Shown here piece after piece: positions 38,563 to 46,541 of a stretch of DNA of 64,000 nt. Source of the DNA: Acidithiobacillus thiooxidans ATCC 19377 (GTDB lineage: Bacteria > Pseudomonadota > Gammaproteobacteria > Acidithiobacillales > Acidithiobacillaceae); NCBI RefSeq assembly GCF_009662475.1, contig NZ_CP045571.1:1300501-1364500 (forward strand). The letters run 5' to 3'. The notes beneath the pieces were generated by a model, which was not told the origin of the DNA, made no database searches, and saw only the letters and a list, made by a program, of their open reading frames with translations. A program made the translations under genes and the position numbers. How positions within the stretch are numbered: position 1 is the stretch's first letter; each line of letters begins with the position of its first letter.

Positions 38563-39366
38563 TTATTCAGATGGCCGGATACTCAGGATTCCTCCGTTTT
38601 GAAAGCCCTGAAGGATGAGATTAAATCTTCCATCTGGCTGGCTATACAGCCCCCACAACAGCGCATCTTCCAGCGAATTGCCAACACGCGTGAGCAGTCG
38701 AATGAACGCATATTCACCTGCCGACAGGGCCAAGAAACGGGGCCATCCAGGATGGTTCACCGCACAAATTCCAAATATAGTGGGTGCGTCATTGGCATCC
38801 TCACCCAGAGATTCTAACTCCACATCATGATGTAAGATCACAGACATTATGATTGGTTTGCTTGTACGTAACAGCGGGGGTTGTTGATCCAGATAGAGGG
38901 TTTTCCCTGACAGGTTCCCTAGAGGAATAGGCGCACCAGATTCATACAGATCAAAAGGATGCTCATAGACAAAGGCGCTCATATGGAAAAACCACTCCAG
39001 GCGCGCGAGACCTGCAAAGTCATGCTGGATTCTGTCGTAGTGGACTCCGCCCTGGACGGTCAGAAAGGATGCCAAGTGCTCACCATACCGCATGAGATCC
39101 GGATCAGTGGGTAGATCTGCGGCGATAAAGGTACTGACCAGTTCAGCGAATAACTCCTCACCCATCGCTGTGAGCAGGGCGGGATAAATAAACGCCAGAG
39201 ATTCGGTAAGATGCTGTTGAATATTGTTTTGATAGATGCGAAAAGCTGACTGATGTTGGGCCATCAAGGAGTCTTCAGGCAGCGCTCCAACCGACGGGCC
39301 CACCTTCTGTAGTCGCGCTATCCATTGACGCTGCCATTGACGCAGCATGAGGCTATCGTCCTTCAT
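38563..39366 (-). CDS. DUF2063 partner protein of the MNIO enzyme (BufC/HvfC-like)
   Basis: About 267 residues from MKDDSLMLRQW. The N-terminal part, AFRIYQNNIQQHLTESLAFIYPALLTAMGEELFAELVSTFI, and RYGEHLASFL with YDRIQHDFAGLARLEWFFH, are typical of DUF2063. In bufferin and Hvf systems this protein binds the DUF692 enzyme and presents the precursor peptide. The ATG overlaps the MNIO stop (ATGA at 39366-39363), so the two are translationally coupled and probably made in equal amounts. Confidence 0.88.
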   Translation of the reverse strand: MKDDSLMLRQWQRQWIARLQKVGPSVGALPEDSLMAQHQSAFRIYQNNIQQHLTESLAFIYPALLTAMGEELFAELVSTFIAADLPTDPDLMRYGEHLASFLTVQGGVHYDRIQHDFAGLARLEWFFHMSAFVYEHPFDLYESGAPIPLGNLSGKTLYLDQQPPLLRTSKPIIMSVILHHDVELESLGEDANDAPTIFGICAVNHPGWPRFLALSAGEYAFIRLLTRVGNSLEDALLWGLYSQPDGRFNLILQGFQNGGILSIRPSE

Positions 39367-40187
39367 TGGATCATACCGGAGACACAGCATTGGGCTGTCG
39401 CTAACAAGATCGGTAATGCCGGCAGGTCAGCATCCCACTCCAATATGCGGAGCGCGTTGGGAAAGCGATCACTGGCTTGGCGGAACAGGCTCTGGGTCGC
39501 AGGGCTGGGTTCGCGGCTGTGCGTGTCGACATGTACAGTGGATCCATTCAGAGTAACCTGTTCGCCGCCGGCCAAATGAATTTCTGTCACGGCATTCCGG
39601 GGTAAACTTTCGATAAAGGTAGCTGGATCCCCACCATGATTCAGAACATTGATGGATAGGTTCTCAACATCCAGCAGCAGCTCGCACCCCGCTTGTTCTA
39701 CCAACTCGATCAGAAAATCCGTTTCCGAATATTCGTCCGCCCAATCAGGTTTCAGATAGGTGGCAATATTTTCCAATAAAATTGGTCGTCTCAGAAAATC
39801 CTGGACCTTATGCACACGCGATACCAGATGTCTTAAAACAAAGCGCCGCCGTGGAACGGGATACTGATCACTGAAATAGCGATTATTCAGGGAACACCAA
39901 GCGAGATGATCCGATACTCGTAATGGCTCATATCGATCGATCAGGGCGCGCAGCCTGCGCAGATAATTCATATTCAGGCTGTCCGCAGAAGCAATGGACA
40001 GACCAACGCCATGAAGACTTAGGGGATAAGCAGAGCGAATGTGATCCAGCGCATTAAGCCAGGAAACTCCCGCACTCATGTAATCTTCGCTATACACCTC
40101 ACATGCCCCGATATCCGGTTTGGTATCGAGGACTTCATCCACGTGCGGGGCACGTAGACCAATCCCCATGGGGAGGTTCGCGGTCAT
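39363..40187 (-). CDS. DUF692 multinuclear non-haem iron oxidase (MNIO, BufB/HvfB-like)
   Basis: A 274-residue TIM-barrel enzyme. Family members oxidise Cys of RiPP precursors to thiooxazoles, oxazolone/thioamide pairs or related groups. Conserved positions: GIGLR at 8-12, His59 (LSLHGVGLS), His94 (VSDHLAW), Glu139 (LLENIATYL), Asp173 (LLLDVEN), His184 (LNHGGD), His204 (EIHLAGG), Asp221/His223 (VDTHS) and Glu250 (LEWDADLP), enough for a two- or three-iron site. Differences from the usual pattern are Glu175 where DVNN has Asn and Gly where HLAGH has its second His. It is downstream of the precursor gene and coupled to the DUF2063 gene. Confidence 0.92.
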   Translation of the reverse strand: MTANLPMGIGLRAPHVDEVLDTKPDIGACEVYSEDYMSAGVSWLNALDHIRSAYPLSLHGVGLSIASADSLNMNYLRRLRALIDRYEPLRVSDHLAWCSLNNRYFSDQYPVPRRRFVLRHLVSRVHKVQDFLRRPILLENIATYLKPDWADEYSETDFLIELVEQAGCELLLDVENLSINVLNHGGDPATFIESLPRNAVTEIHLAGGEQVTLNGSTVHVDTHSREPSPATQSLFRQASDRFPNALRILEWDADLPALPILLATAQCCVSGMIQ

Positions 40188-40243
40188 GTCTTTTCTACCC
40201 GGGAGGTACCGGATCTCTTCTAGAGACCCGGAGGACCGATTGG

Positions 40244-40510
40244 TTACATGCCGGACTTGTGCGTTTGGGTCTTGCTACTACACCCATGACCCATCATGGA
40301 GTCCTTTTTCTTTTGTGTATGGCTTTTGCCACTGCAGCCATGACGCATCATTCCTCCACCGGCTTTGGCATTGGACTGGGTTTTCGCCGCGGGTGGGTTC
40401 ATCATGGTCTCTGCATGAGCGACTGTTATCATGGTGCCGCCGGCCAGACAACTGGCCAGAAAGGCTCCAGCAATAGCTTTTGCTACGTTACGCTGATCTT
40501 GGTTATACAT
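40244..40510 (-). CDS. Candidate RiPP precursor with two HGC repeats (BufA/HvfA-like role)
   Basis: An 88-residue peptide. The start is the ATG at 40510 because AAGGAG lies 7 bases upstream; an earlier in-frame ATG would place that site inside the gene. Residues 1-33 form a signal peptide ending TVAHA, with a second possible processing site LASC at residues 18-21 (lipobox-like). Two repeat units follow, 18 residues apart: MMRHGCSGKSH (54-64) and MMGHGCSSKTQTH (72-84). Cys59 and Cys77 are the only cysteines of the mature region after AHA cleavage. Known bufferins have DUF2282 or EGKCG repeats; this one is different. Position just before the MNIO gene makes it the likely substrate. Confidence 0.8.
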   Translation of the reverse strand: MYNQDQRNVAKAIAGAFLASCLAGGTMITVAHAETMMNPPAAKTQSNAKAGGGMMRHGCSGKSHTQKKKDSMMGHGCSSKTQTHKSGM

Positions 40511-40576
40511 CTTCAATCTCCTTGTCATCAGACATGATATAACGACTTCTTTGCATGGCGATCAGCCACGCAAATT

Positions 40577-41194
40577 TTATTGCAAATGCGGCAACAATTC
40601 GGTGAGCTGCTTTTCTGAAATCATTCCTGGAATGCGACCCAGTTGCCCGTTTTTAACCCGATAAAGGATGGCTGGAGTCCCCTCAAAGCCCAGAGCACTC
40701 ATCATGTCGAGGTTCTGTTTTAATTCTGCTGTCGTTTTGGCCGTGGGGGTGGCCTTGGGCAGCTGGCGGTAGCTACCACTGCGAAGTGCAGGACCCACAA
40801 TAGTCTCGAAGTGTTTTAACGCCCTCAAGGGATGGGGTGACTGGAGCCAGGCGGCCGCTTCTGCGGGACTCTGGGGTGTCAGGAACGCAACGGGAACATA
40901 GCGCACTGTGAGCTTTCCCGCTTTGATCAGGGGTGCTTCATGCTCATACATGACATGACAGTAGGGGCAATTGGGGTCTTGAAAATCATAGATCACGGGA
41001 CCGCTATGCCCTTCTTGAATGTAGGTGATGTGATGGGCCAGAATTTGGTTCCAGAGAATGGCTGCCGTCATTTTCTTGGGTGGTGCGGTCGGAGTCTGCG
41101 CAATGGCGAAAGGCATACCAGATAGCAACAAGCTACAACCCAGTATTCCGGTAAATAGCCATTTCTGGGCTTTTGTTCTGAAGCGGTTTTTCAT
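40577..41194 (-). CDS. DsbC-like periplasmic thiol protein (CPYC), copy 2
   Basis: A 205-residue protein with signal peptide (ending FAIAQ), a short alpha-helical N-terminal part and one thioredoxin fold. The active site is QDPNCPYCHVMYE (Cys76, Cys79), and the cis-Pro loop is EGTPAILYR. It is a close paralogue of the next gene upstream (ITYIQEGHSGPVIYDF and IPGMISEKQLTELLP align). CPYC is close to the CGYC of DsbC and is expected to be an isomerase or reductase fed by DsbD. It precedes the precursor gene by 67 bases. Confidence 0.86.
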   Translation of the reverse strand: MKNRFRTKAQKWLFTGILGCSLLLSGMPFAIAQTPTAPPKKMTAAILWNQILAHHITYIQEGHSGPVIYDFQDPNCPYCHVMYEHEAPLIKAGKLTVRYVPVAFLTPQSPAEAAAWLQSPHPLRALKHFETIVGPALRSGSYRQLPKATPTAKTTAELKQNLDMMSALGFEGTPAILYRVKNGQLGRIPGMISEKQLTELLPHLQ

Positions 41195-41219
41195 GCCTAC
41201 GGATTCTCCTGTACGTCGT

Positions 41220-41825
41220 TCATTTCAGATTCGGGAGCATAGTCAGCAGTTCCCCATGGGAGACCATGCCCGGAATTAATCCTGTGCTGCCATTTTTGTG
41301 CTCATACAGTATGGCTGGTACGCCCATGGAATGGGTGGTCTGCAGTATAGCCATATTGGTCTTCAGAGCCTGAATCGTGGGGGCTGTTGCTTTGGCCTGA
41401 GGTAAGCCAACCGGGCCGCTGGCCGTCATCGGTGCTGCGAAACTTTTTCCCGCCAGCGCTTCAAAATGCTGCAGTGTGGCGACGCGATCCGAAGACTGCA
41501 TTAGAGCAGCGGCCTCGGGCGTGCTGCTGGGCATCAGGTAAGCGACTGGAACATACCTTACGGTAAGTTGGCCTGCCTTGATCAGTGACTGCTCTTCGTC
41601 ATACATGCTGTGACAATAGGGACAATTTGGATCAAAAAAATCATAAATGACAGGACCTTTGTGTCCCTCCTGGATATAGGTCAGGCGCTGACCTATATCC
41701 TTCCAATAACTGTTTTGAGACATTTTGGGTAAAGGCGGAAGTGCAGTCGTTGCCATGGCCGCTCCTGCCCACAGGACACCGACTAAAATACCGAATACCT
41801 TTGTTCGTTTTACAATGTGGTGCAT
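41220..41825 (-). CDS. DsbC-like periplasmic thiol protein (CPYC), copy 1
   Basis: A 201-residue paralogue of the downstream gene. It has a signal peptide (ending GAAMATT), LTYIQEGHKGPVIYDFFDPNCPYCHSMYDEE (broken here into family motif and active site, Cys68 and Cys71) and MGVPAILYEHKNG as the cis-Pro loop. A classic DsbC dimerisation domain is not seen. The tandem copies suggest duplication within the operon, possibly with different clients. It follows the dsbD gene by 41 bases. Confidence 0.86.
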   Translation of the reverse strand: MHHIVKRTKVFGILVGVLWAGAAMATTALPPLPKMSQNSYWKDIGQRLTYIQEGHKGPVIYDFFDPNCPYCHSMYDEEQSLIKAGQLTVRYVPVAYLMPSSTPEAAALMQSSDRVATLQHFEALAGKSFAAPMTASGPVGLPQAKATAPTIQALKTNMAILQTTHSMGVPAILYEHKNGSTGLIPGMVSHGELLTMLPNLK

Positions 41826-41866
41826 AGGAATTTCCTCATCAGGTTCTTAGGGATAATGATCCGTCA

Positions 41867-43822
41867 TCAATTGACCAGCTTTTGTTGCAGATGCTGTAGC
41901 AACGTTTCTGGTCCTTCATAACCTTCATATTGCGCAACCATGCGCCCATCTGGATTGACCAGCAAAACGGCCGGCGGTCCGAAAAGCTGAAAATGATGCA
42001 ACAGTTCTCTGGACGCAGCATTACTGGCGGTGACATCCACCCGAATCAGGGTTAGAGGCTGCAAGGCGTGCTCAACGCGTGGATTATCGTAGGTTTCGAC
42101 GTCCATACGCTGGCACTCAACGCACCACTTTGCCCAAAAGTCCACCAACACCGGATGCCCTTTTGCAGCGGTCAGTGCGGCTTGTAATTGAGGCAGGCTG
42201 CGAACCATTGTGAAGTGGGGGGTTGCGTTCTGCGGAGTGGTTGCTGTCACGTCCCGATCGACAAAAGGCGCCAAAGGTTCAAGCACCAGAGTACCGCCAG
42301 CCAATGCCCCTATGCCCAGTGCGATGCCATACGCAAAGACCAGCAATCCGAATCCCTGCGCAAAGTGTTTCCAGCCGCCATGCTCACGGTTTTGCGCGTT
42401 GGAAGCAGAATGGAATGCCCCCATGTACACACTGGAAATGATAGCCAGAGCTGCCCACAATGCGAGCGTAAGCGGACCGGGTAGGATTCGGGATAGAAAC
42501 CAGATGGCCACCCCAAGCAAGACGACCCCAAAAATGGCCTTAACGCCATTCATCCAGGAACCGGCCTTCGGTAGAAAATGTCCGGCAGAGGTGCCAATAA
42601 CCAGTAAAGGAACGCCCATCCCCAGTGCCAGAAGGAACAAGGCTATCCCGCCCAGGAGCAGGTTGCCGGTGTGGGCAATGAATAGCAAAGCGCCGGCCAG
42701 CGGTGCTGCCACGCAGGGGCCAACAATCAGGGCAGACAGGATGCCCATAATAAAGGCGCTGGAAAAGTGTCCCCCTTTCCCATACCGGGAGAGGCGCGAT
42801 TGTATGGCCGTTGGCATCTGCAATTCATAAAAGCCAAACATGGAAAGTGCCAGCAGCACAAACAGCGCACTGAATCCGCTCAACACCCAGGGATTTTGGA
42901 AAAATGCCTGCAGGTAGGAGCCTGTTACGGCAGCGGCCACGCCGGCCACCGCATAGGTGAGTGCCATACCGAGCACATAGGCCAATGAAATCCAGAATGC
43001 GTGCCTACGCGATTGTCGAGTCGTCATCTGTGCGTCCCCATGACCAACCACGAGCGACGACAAAATTGGAATCATCGGGAAAATGCAGGGTGTGAAGGCC
43101 AAGCCCAATCCGGCGATAAAAAACAACAAGAGCGTGAGGGGAATCTCTGAACCATTTAATCCAGCAGCGAACTGGCTGTATTGACCGGATGCGCGTGCCG
43201 GATGGATTTGCATCGCTGGCGATGCGGTTGGGTGTGGAGGCGTACTGGATGTCGTGGCCATTGTGGCCGTGTTGCGAGTGACGGCTGTCGGTATGAGCGT
43301 ATAGGCCTTGGTCTCCAATGGGTAACACACTCCGGCATTGGCACAACCCTGAAAACTGCTGGTCACCTGGATATGTTTTGGCGGACTGCCGGTGAAATGC
43401 ACGGGTACCCGAATGGTGGTGGTGTCTCCTTCATACACAGCCAGTGTGCCCACTCCTGGAATGTGCATGGGTTTGCCCGGTGGCAAGGTATAAGGTCCTA
43501 GCTGCGCGGATGACGGTGTAAGGTGTACCGTGATGCGGTTACGGTAGAGGTGGTACTTCGGCGCCGCGATCCATTGAAGAACCACAATATTGTTGGGCGC
43601 CATGTGCGCTTTGAAGCGAAAGGCCTTGGCCGGCGCCAGAAACGGTGAAGCACTCGCCATCGGGGACAAAAAAGGCGCATTGGCCCATGCCGGCTGAGAT
43701 GGGAGCAACATAGCGGCCAGTAACGGCCAGAACCATAAAAGAAGGGGGAGGGATCGCTGTCTGGTTTTCCGCATACGCTGCGGTCGTTTCTGAAAAGGAC
43801 CACCTAAAAACTCAAGCAACAT
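41867..43822 (-). CDS. dsbD: Thiol:disulfide interchange protein DsbD
   Basis: About 651 residues from the ATG at 43822 (GGAG five bases upstream); a later Met at 43774 would also give a good signal peptide. Three modules are seen: periplasmic nDsbD with Cys160/Cys166 (FQGCANAGVC), an eight-helix membrane domain with Cys246 (LAFTPCIFPMIP) and Cys370 (LIVGPCVAAPLAG), and a C-terminal thioredoxin domain with Cys567/Cys570 (DFWAKWCVECQ). It moves electrons from cytoplasmic thioredoxin to periplasmic thiol proteins. As first gene of the operon it can power the three thioredoxin-fold proteins encoded with it. Confidence 0.93.
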   Translation of the reverse strand: MLLEFLGGPFQKRPQRMRKTRQRSLPLLLWFWPLLAAMLLPSQPAWANAPFLSPMASASPFLAPAKAFRFKAHMAPNNIVVLQWIAAPKYHLYRNRITVHLTPSSAQLGPYTLPPGKPMHIPGVGTLAVYEGDTTTIRVPVHFTGSPPKHIQVTSSFQGCANAGVCYPLETKAYTLIPTAVTRNTATMATTSSTPPHPTASPAMQIHPARASGQYSQFAAGLNGSEIPLTLLLFFIAGLGLAFTPCIFPMIPILSSLVVGHGDAQMTTRQSRRHAFWISLAYVLGMALTYAVAGVAAAVTGSYLQAFFQNPWVLSGFSALFVLLALSMFGFYELQMPTAIQSRLSRYGKGGHFSSAFIMGILSALIVGPCVAAPLAGALLFIAHTGNLLLGGIALFLLALGMGVPLLVIGTSAGHFLPKAGSWMNGVKAIFGVVLLGVAIWFLSRILPGPLTLALWAALAIISSVYMGAFHSASNAQNREHGGWKHFAQGFGLLVFAYGIALGIGALAGGTLVLEPLAPFVDRDVTATTPQNATPHFTMVRSLPQLQAALTAAKGHPVLVDFWAKWCVECQRMDVETYDNPRVEHALQPLTLIRVDVTASNAASRELLHHFQLFGPPAVLLVNPDGRMVAQYEGYEGPETLLQHLQQKLVN

Positions 43823-43921
43823 CTGCACTCCAAATCACCACAGTAAATTTATCAAACCGCCCACTGCGGCTTGAATTCTCATTGTAAAGGCAGAAAACAT
43901 GCCAGAAGGTGCGACACGCGT

Positions 43922-44485
43922 TCAGATTTCGCGCACAAACTTCACATGCACGGGCGTGGGATGACGCACCATGTCCGTGACCGGCGATGTTTTTTGAACG
44001 TGGTCGAGCAGATCTGCGATGGCTGAATCCGATGCGTCGCTTTTCATGTGACAGGCAATGTTGATGTCGTGGCATCCCGCTCGAATCGTTTCCGACAGAC
44101 CCAAAAAGCCGTGCAAGTCGATGTCACCGGTGACATCCAGCCTCATCGCTTCGATGGCAATACCCCGTGCGGCAGCATTGTAGGCGATCCCCACCGAAAG
44201 GCAGGCTGTTAGACCAGCGAGTAATAATTCAACCGCATTGGCCCCCTGATTACTGCCGAGCAATACGGGCGGCTCATCACCTTCCAACACAAAGGGCTGT
44301 TGTCGCGATTGATCTTCCTGTTTGACACCGTGGAAGCTCTGAATATGAGTTTGTACATGGGCTCCAGAGTGCCATTCTGTGCGGGCACGGAACTGAAATG
44401 CGGCCAAGGCAGGATCATTTTTTACGGCCTCAATGGTGGCCACGAGCTTCTGTACGTCCACTCCGTTGGGATGCTGTTGCGTCAT
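43922..44485 (-). CDS. OsmC/Ohr-family protein
   Basis: A 187-residue OsmC-like protein. Most of the fold is visible: VLLGSNQGANAVELLLAGLTACLSVGIAYNAAARG carries the first conserved Cys (TACLS). The usual second reactive Cys is replaced by context around AGCHDINIACHM, which has two Cys. Classical OsmC and Ohr reduce hydroperoxides; YhfA-like members with altered cysteines may bind persulfides. Neighbours (DsrE, sulfur dioxygenase) favour a sulfur role. It is transcribed in the same direction as the MNIO operon but 100 bases before it. Confidence 0.82.
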   Translation of the reverse strand: MTQQHPNGVDVQKLVATIEAVKNDPALAAFQFRARTEWHSGAHVQTHIQSFHGVKQEDQSRQQPFVLEGDEPPVLLGSNQGANAVELLLAGLTACLSVGIAYNAAARGIAIEAMRLDVTGDIDLHGFLGLSETIRAGCHDINIACHMKSDASDSAIADLLDHVQKTSPVTDMVRHPTPVHVKFVREI

Positions 44486-44559
44486 GATCGTTCCTCCAGA
44501 TTTTGTTGGTTTAGGAAGTTGTTAATTTTTGGAGTTAGAAATCCTTGAATGGTTCCCCG

Positions 44560-44898
44560 TCAGAAACACACGATTTCGTCTGCCGCGCTGATCCAGGTAG
44601 AGAGACCTTTCATGGAGCTTTTGTGGACTCCAGGCGGCAATGTTTCCATGGCTTGCGCTTTTAAAGAGCTTCCGCAGCACTGGACCTCCAGGCCCAATTC
44701 CAGCAATTCCCCCAGCAACGCGCGGGTGCTGTCGTTGGCCATAGGACTGGGTCGCAGAAGTTGTACCCCTTGTCCCGCAAGAAACAATCGGACGTCCTTA
44801 TTGTCTGCCAACATGGCCCCGGCGAGTCGTACCGCCGTATCGGCGCGGGGGTTTTCCAAGTCTGGACCCGCATGCAGGATAATTAAAGCTTGGGTCAT
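44560..44898 (-). CDS. DsrE-family sulfur-trafficking protein
   Basis: A 112-residue DsrE/DsrF-like protein. The fold starts TQALIILHAGPD, and a Cys pair is at LEVQCCGSSLKAQ, the position of the active cysteine in TusD/DsrE relatives; a third Cys is near the C-terminus (DEIVCF). Such proteins carry persulfide sulfur between enzymes in the cytoplasm. It lies between an OsmC-type gene and a MFS gene; the upstream sulfur dioxygenase makes a sulfane-sulfur context likely. Confidence 0.85.
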   Translation of the reverse strand: MTQALIILHAGPDLENPRADTAVRLAGAMLADNKDVRLFLAGQGVQLLRPSPMANDSTRALLGELLELGLEVQCCGSSLKAQAMETLPPGVHKSSMKGLSTWISAADEIVCF

Positions 44899-44913
44899 GA
44901 GTATGCTCCCATT

Positions 44914-46185
44914 CTAGAGGCTGCGAGGGTGGGTTTCCTGGACGGCAAAAGCAATCCATATACCCGATATGGCAACAATGGCTGCTGTCAGCCAGATTGC
45001 CGGCAGAATTTTATCGCTCCACTGGGCGACCAGACCGAGAATCAGTCCGCCAATGGCGTAGCCCGTATCGCGCCAGTACCGATAGGTGCCAAGGATCCGG
45101 CCGCGTTCCAGAGGGGGTGCCACATCGGACATGGCGGCGATCAGGTTGGGATAGAGAAGGGCCATGCCCAGGCCCATGACCGCCGCCGTAGCAATCCACG
45201 CGGTGAAGTGGCCGACCAGCGCAGTGCCTGCAAGCCCCGCAGCCAGCAGGGCGAAGCCTGCCAGGATGGGCGGTCTGCGACCGATGCGATCCGCTAGATG
45301 TCCGGTCCCAAATTGACCGAGCCCCCAGACCATCGCATAGATACCGGTGATCCAGCCGATTTGCACGACGCTCAAGCCGTGAAAACGGAAAAAGACCGGG
45401 AAGAGGACCCAAACTAGGGTATCGGCAATCTTGTTGGCGACCCCACCCTGGCAGAGGGCCCGATAGGTGGCGTCCCGAAAAGAAACGTGCAGGAAAGTCG
45501 CCCAGGTGCTGGCCTGAGAAGCCGTCTTTGAGGTTTCGGTCGATGGCTGACGCTGTGCATGCTCTGCGCGAACCCAATGGATAGTATCCTGGATCCCCAA
45601 TAGCAGGAGTAGCGCAAGCGCAATGACCACGAGTCCGAAAGCCAACAGTGTCCAACGGGGACCGTAGACGACGGCAAGATAGCCCGTTGCGAGGCCCGCC
45701 AAACCTACCGCGATATACCCCACTGCCTCATTGATGCCGACCGCAAGGCCGCGCTGGTGGTTATCGGCTAGATCGATTTGGCTCGTGACGGTCATGGTCC
45801 AGGTAAAGGCCTGGTTTACCCCCAAAAAGACATTGGCGGCGATGATCCACCACCAGTTGGGAGCAAAAAAGATCATTAGCGGAATAGGAATCCCCGCCAA
45901 CCAGCCCAGGAATAACACCCGCCTGCGACCGATTCGATCGGATAGCCCGCCGGCGACAAAGTTTAGAGCCCCTTTTACCAGGCCAAAGGAAATCACAAAG
46001 GAGGCGAGAAAAAGGAAGGCGTGGCTATCTACGCCAAAACGGTGACTCATGGCGGGAAGGACATTTCTCTCCATGCCGATGATCAAGCCTACGAAAAAGA
46101 CCTGAACCGTTTGCAGGAGGAACTGACCTCGATTGACGCCAATTCCTCGAGTATAGGTCGCGGTCTCCTGAGACCCGGAGTTCAT
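44914..46185 (-). CDS. MFS transporter, third gene of the sulfur dioxygenase operon
   Basis: About 423 residues from the ATG at 46185, which overlaps the ArsR stop (ATGA). Twelve helices and MFS loop motifs are visible (GGLSDRIGRRRVLFLGW and GTGHLADRIGRRPPILAG). The substrate is not known. Because it is coupled to a sulfide- or persulfide-type regulator and a sulfur dioxygenase, export of a sulfur anion such as sulfite is a reasonable guess, and nothing more. Confidence 0.85.
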   Translation of the reverse strand: MNSGSQETATYTRGIGVNRGQFLLQTVQVFFVGLIIGMERNVLPAMSHRFGVDSHAFLFLASFVISFGLVKGALNFVAGGLSDRIGRRRVLFLGWLAGIPIPLMIFFAPNWWWIIAANVFLGVNQAFTWTMTVTSQIDLADNHQRGLAVGINEAVGYIAVGLAGLATGYLAVVYGPRWTLLAFGLVVIALALLLLLGIQDTIHWVRAEHAQRQPSTETSKTASQASTWATFLHVSFRDATYRALCQGGVANKIADTLVWVLFPVFFRFHGLSVVQIGWITGIYAMVWGLGQFGTGHLADRIGRRPPILAGFALLAAGLAGTALVGHFTAWIATAAVMGLGMALLYPNLIAAMSDVAPPLERGRILGTYRYWRDTGYAIGGLILGLVAQWSDKILPAIWLTAAIVAISGIWIAFAVQETHPRSL

Positions 46186-46541
46186 CCCTGATGCTCCTTG
46201 CGTAGAGGCACCACCGTCGCTAATGCCTCTTGAAGCTGGGTAGTGGTCTGCATTTGGTCCAGGATGAGATCGCGGACGATCTCGCACGTTTCCAAAACCT
46301 TGGGGCTGGTTAGACGATAGTGACAGAAGGTCCCGCACTTTTCGCAATGCACCAAGCCCCGAGCTTTCAGTACGCTCAGGTGCTGGGAAAGGTTGGCTTT
46401 GGAGAGGCTGATGAGTTCTGCCAATTCACCGGCATTTTTCTGTCCCTCGCCCAGATAATGGATGATTTCCAGGCGTTTTGGGTGCGCCAGGGCGGCAAAT
46501 ACCTCAGAAAATAGCGCATACCGAACCGTATCGTTCTTCAT
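46182..46541 (-). CDS. ArsR-family repressor, BigR/SqrR-like context
   Basis: A 119-residue winged-helix repressor from MKNDTVRYAL (ATGA overlap with the stop of the sulfur dioxygenase gene). Core: FAALAHPKRLEIIHYLGEGQ, LSKANLSQHLSVLKARGLV. It has four Cys: 66, 69 and 73 around VHCEKCGTFCHYRL and Cys86 in LETCEIV. The As/Sb CxC box of ArsR is absent. Pairs of cysteines in this region are used by BigR and SqrR to sense sulfide or persulfide, and the genetic link to a sulfur dioxygenase supports that. It most likely represses its own operon. Confidence 0.85.
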   Translation of the reverse strand: MKNDTVRYALFSEVFAALAHPKRLEIIHYLGEGQKNAGELAELISLSKANLSQHLSVLKARGLVHCEKCGTFCHYRLTSPKVLETCEIVRDLILDQMQTTTQLQEALATVVPLRKEHQG

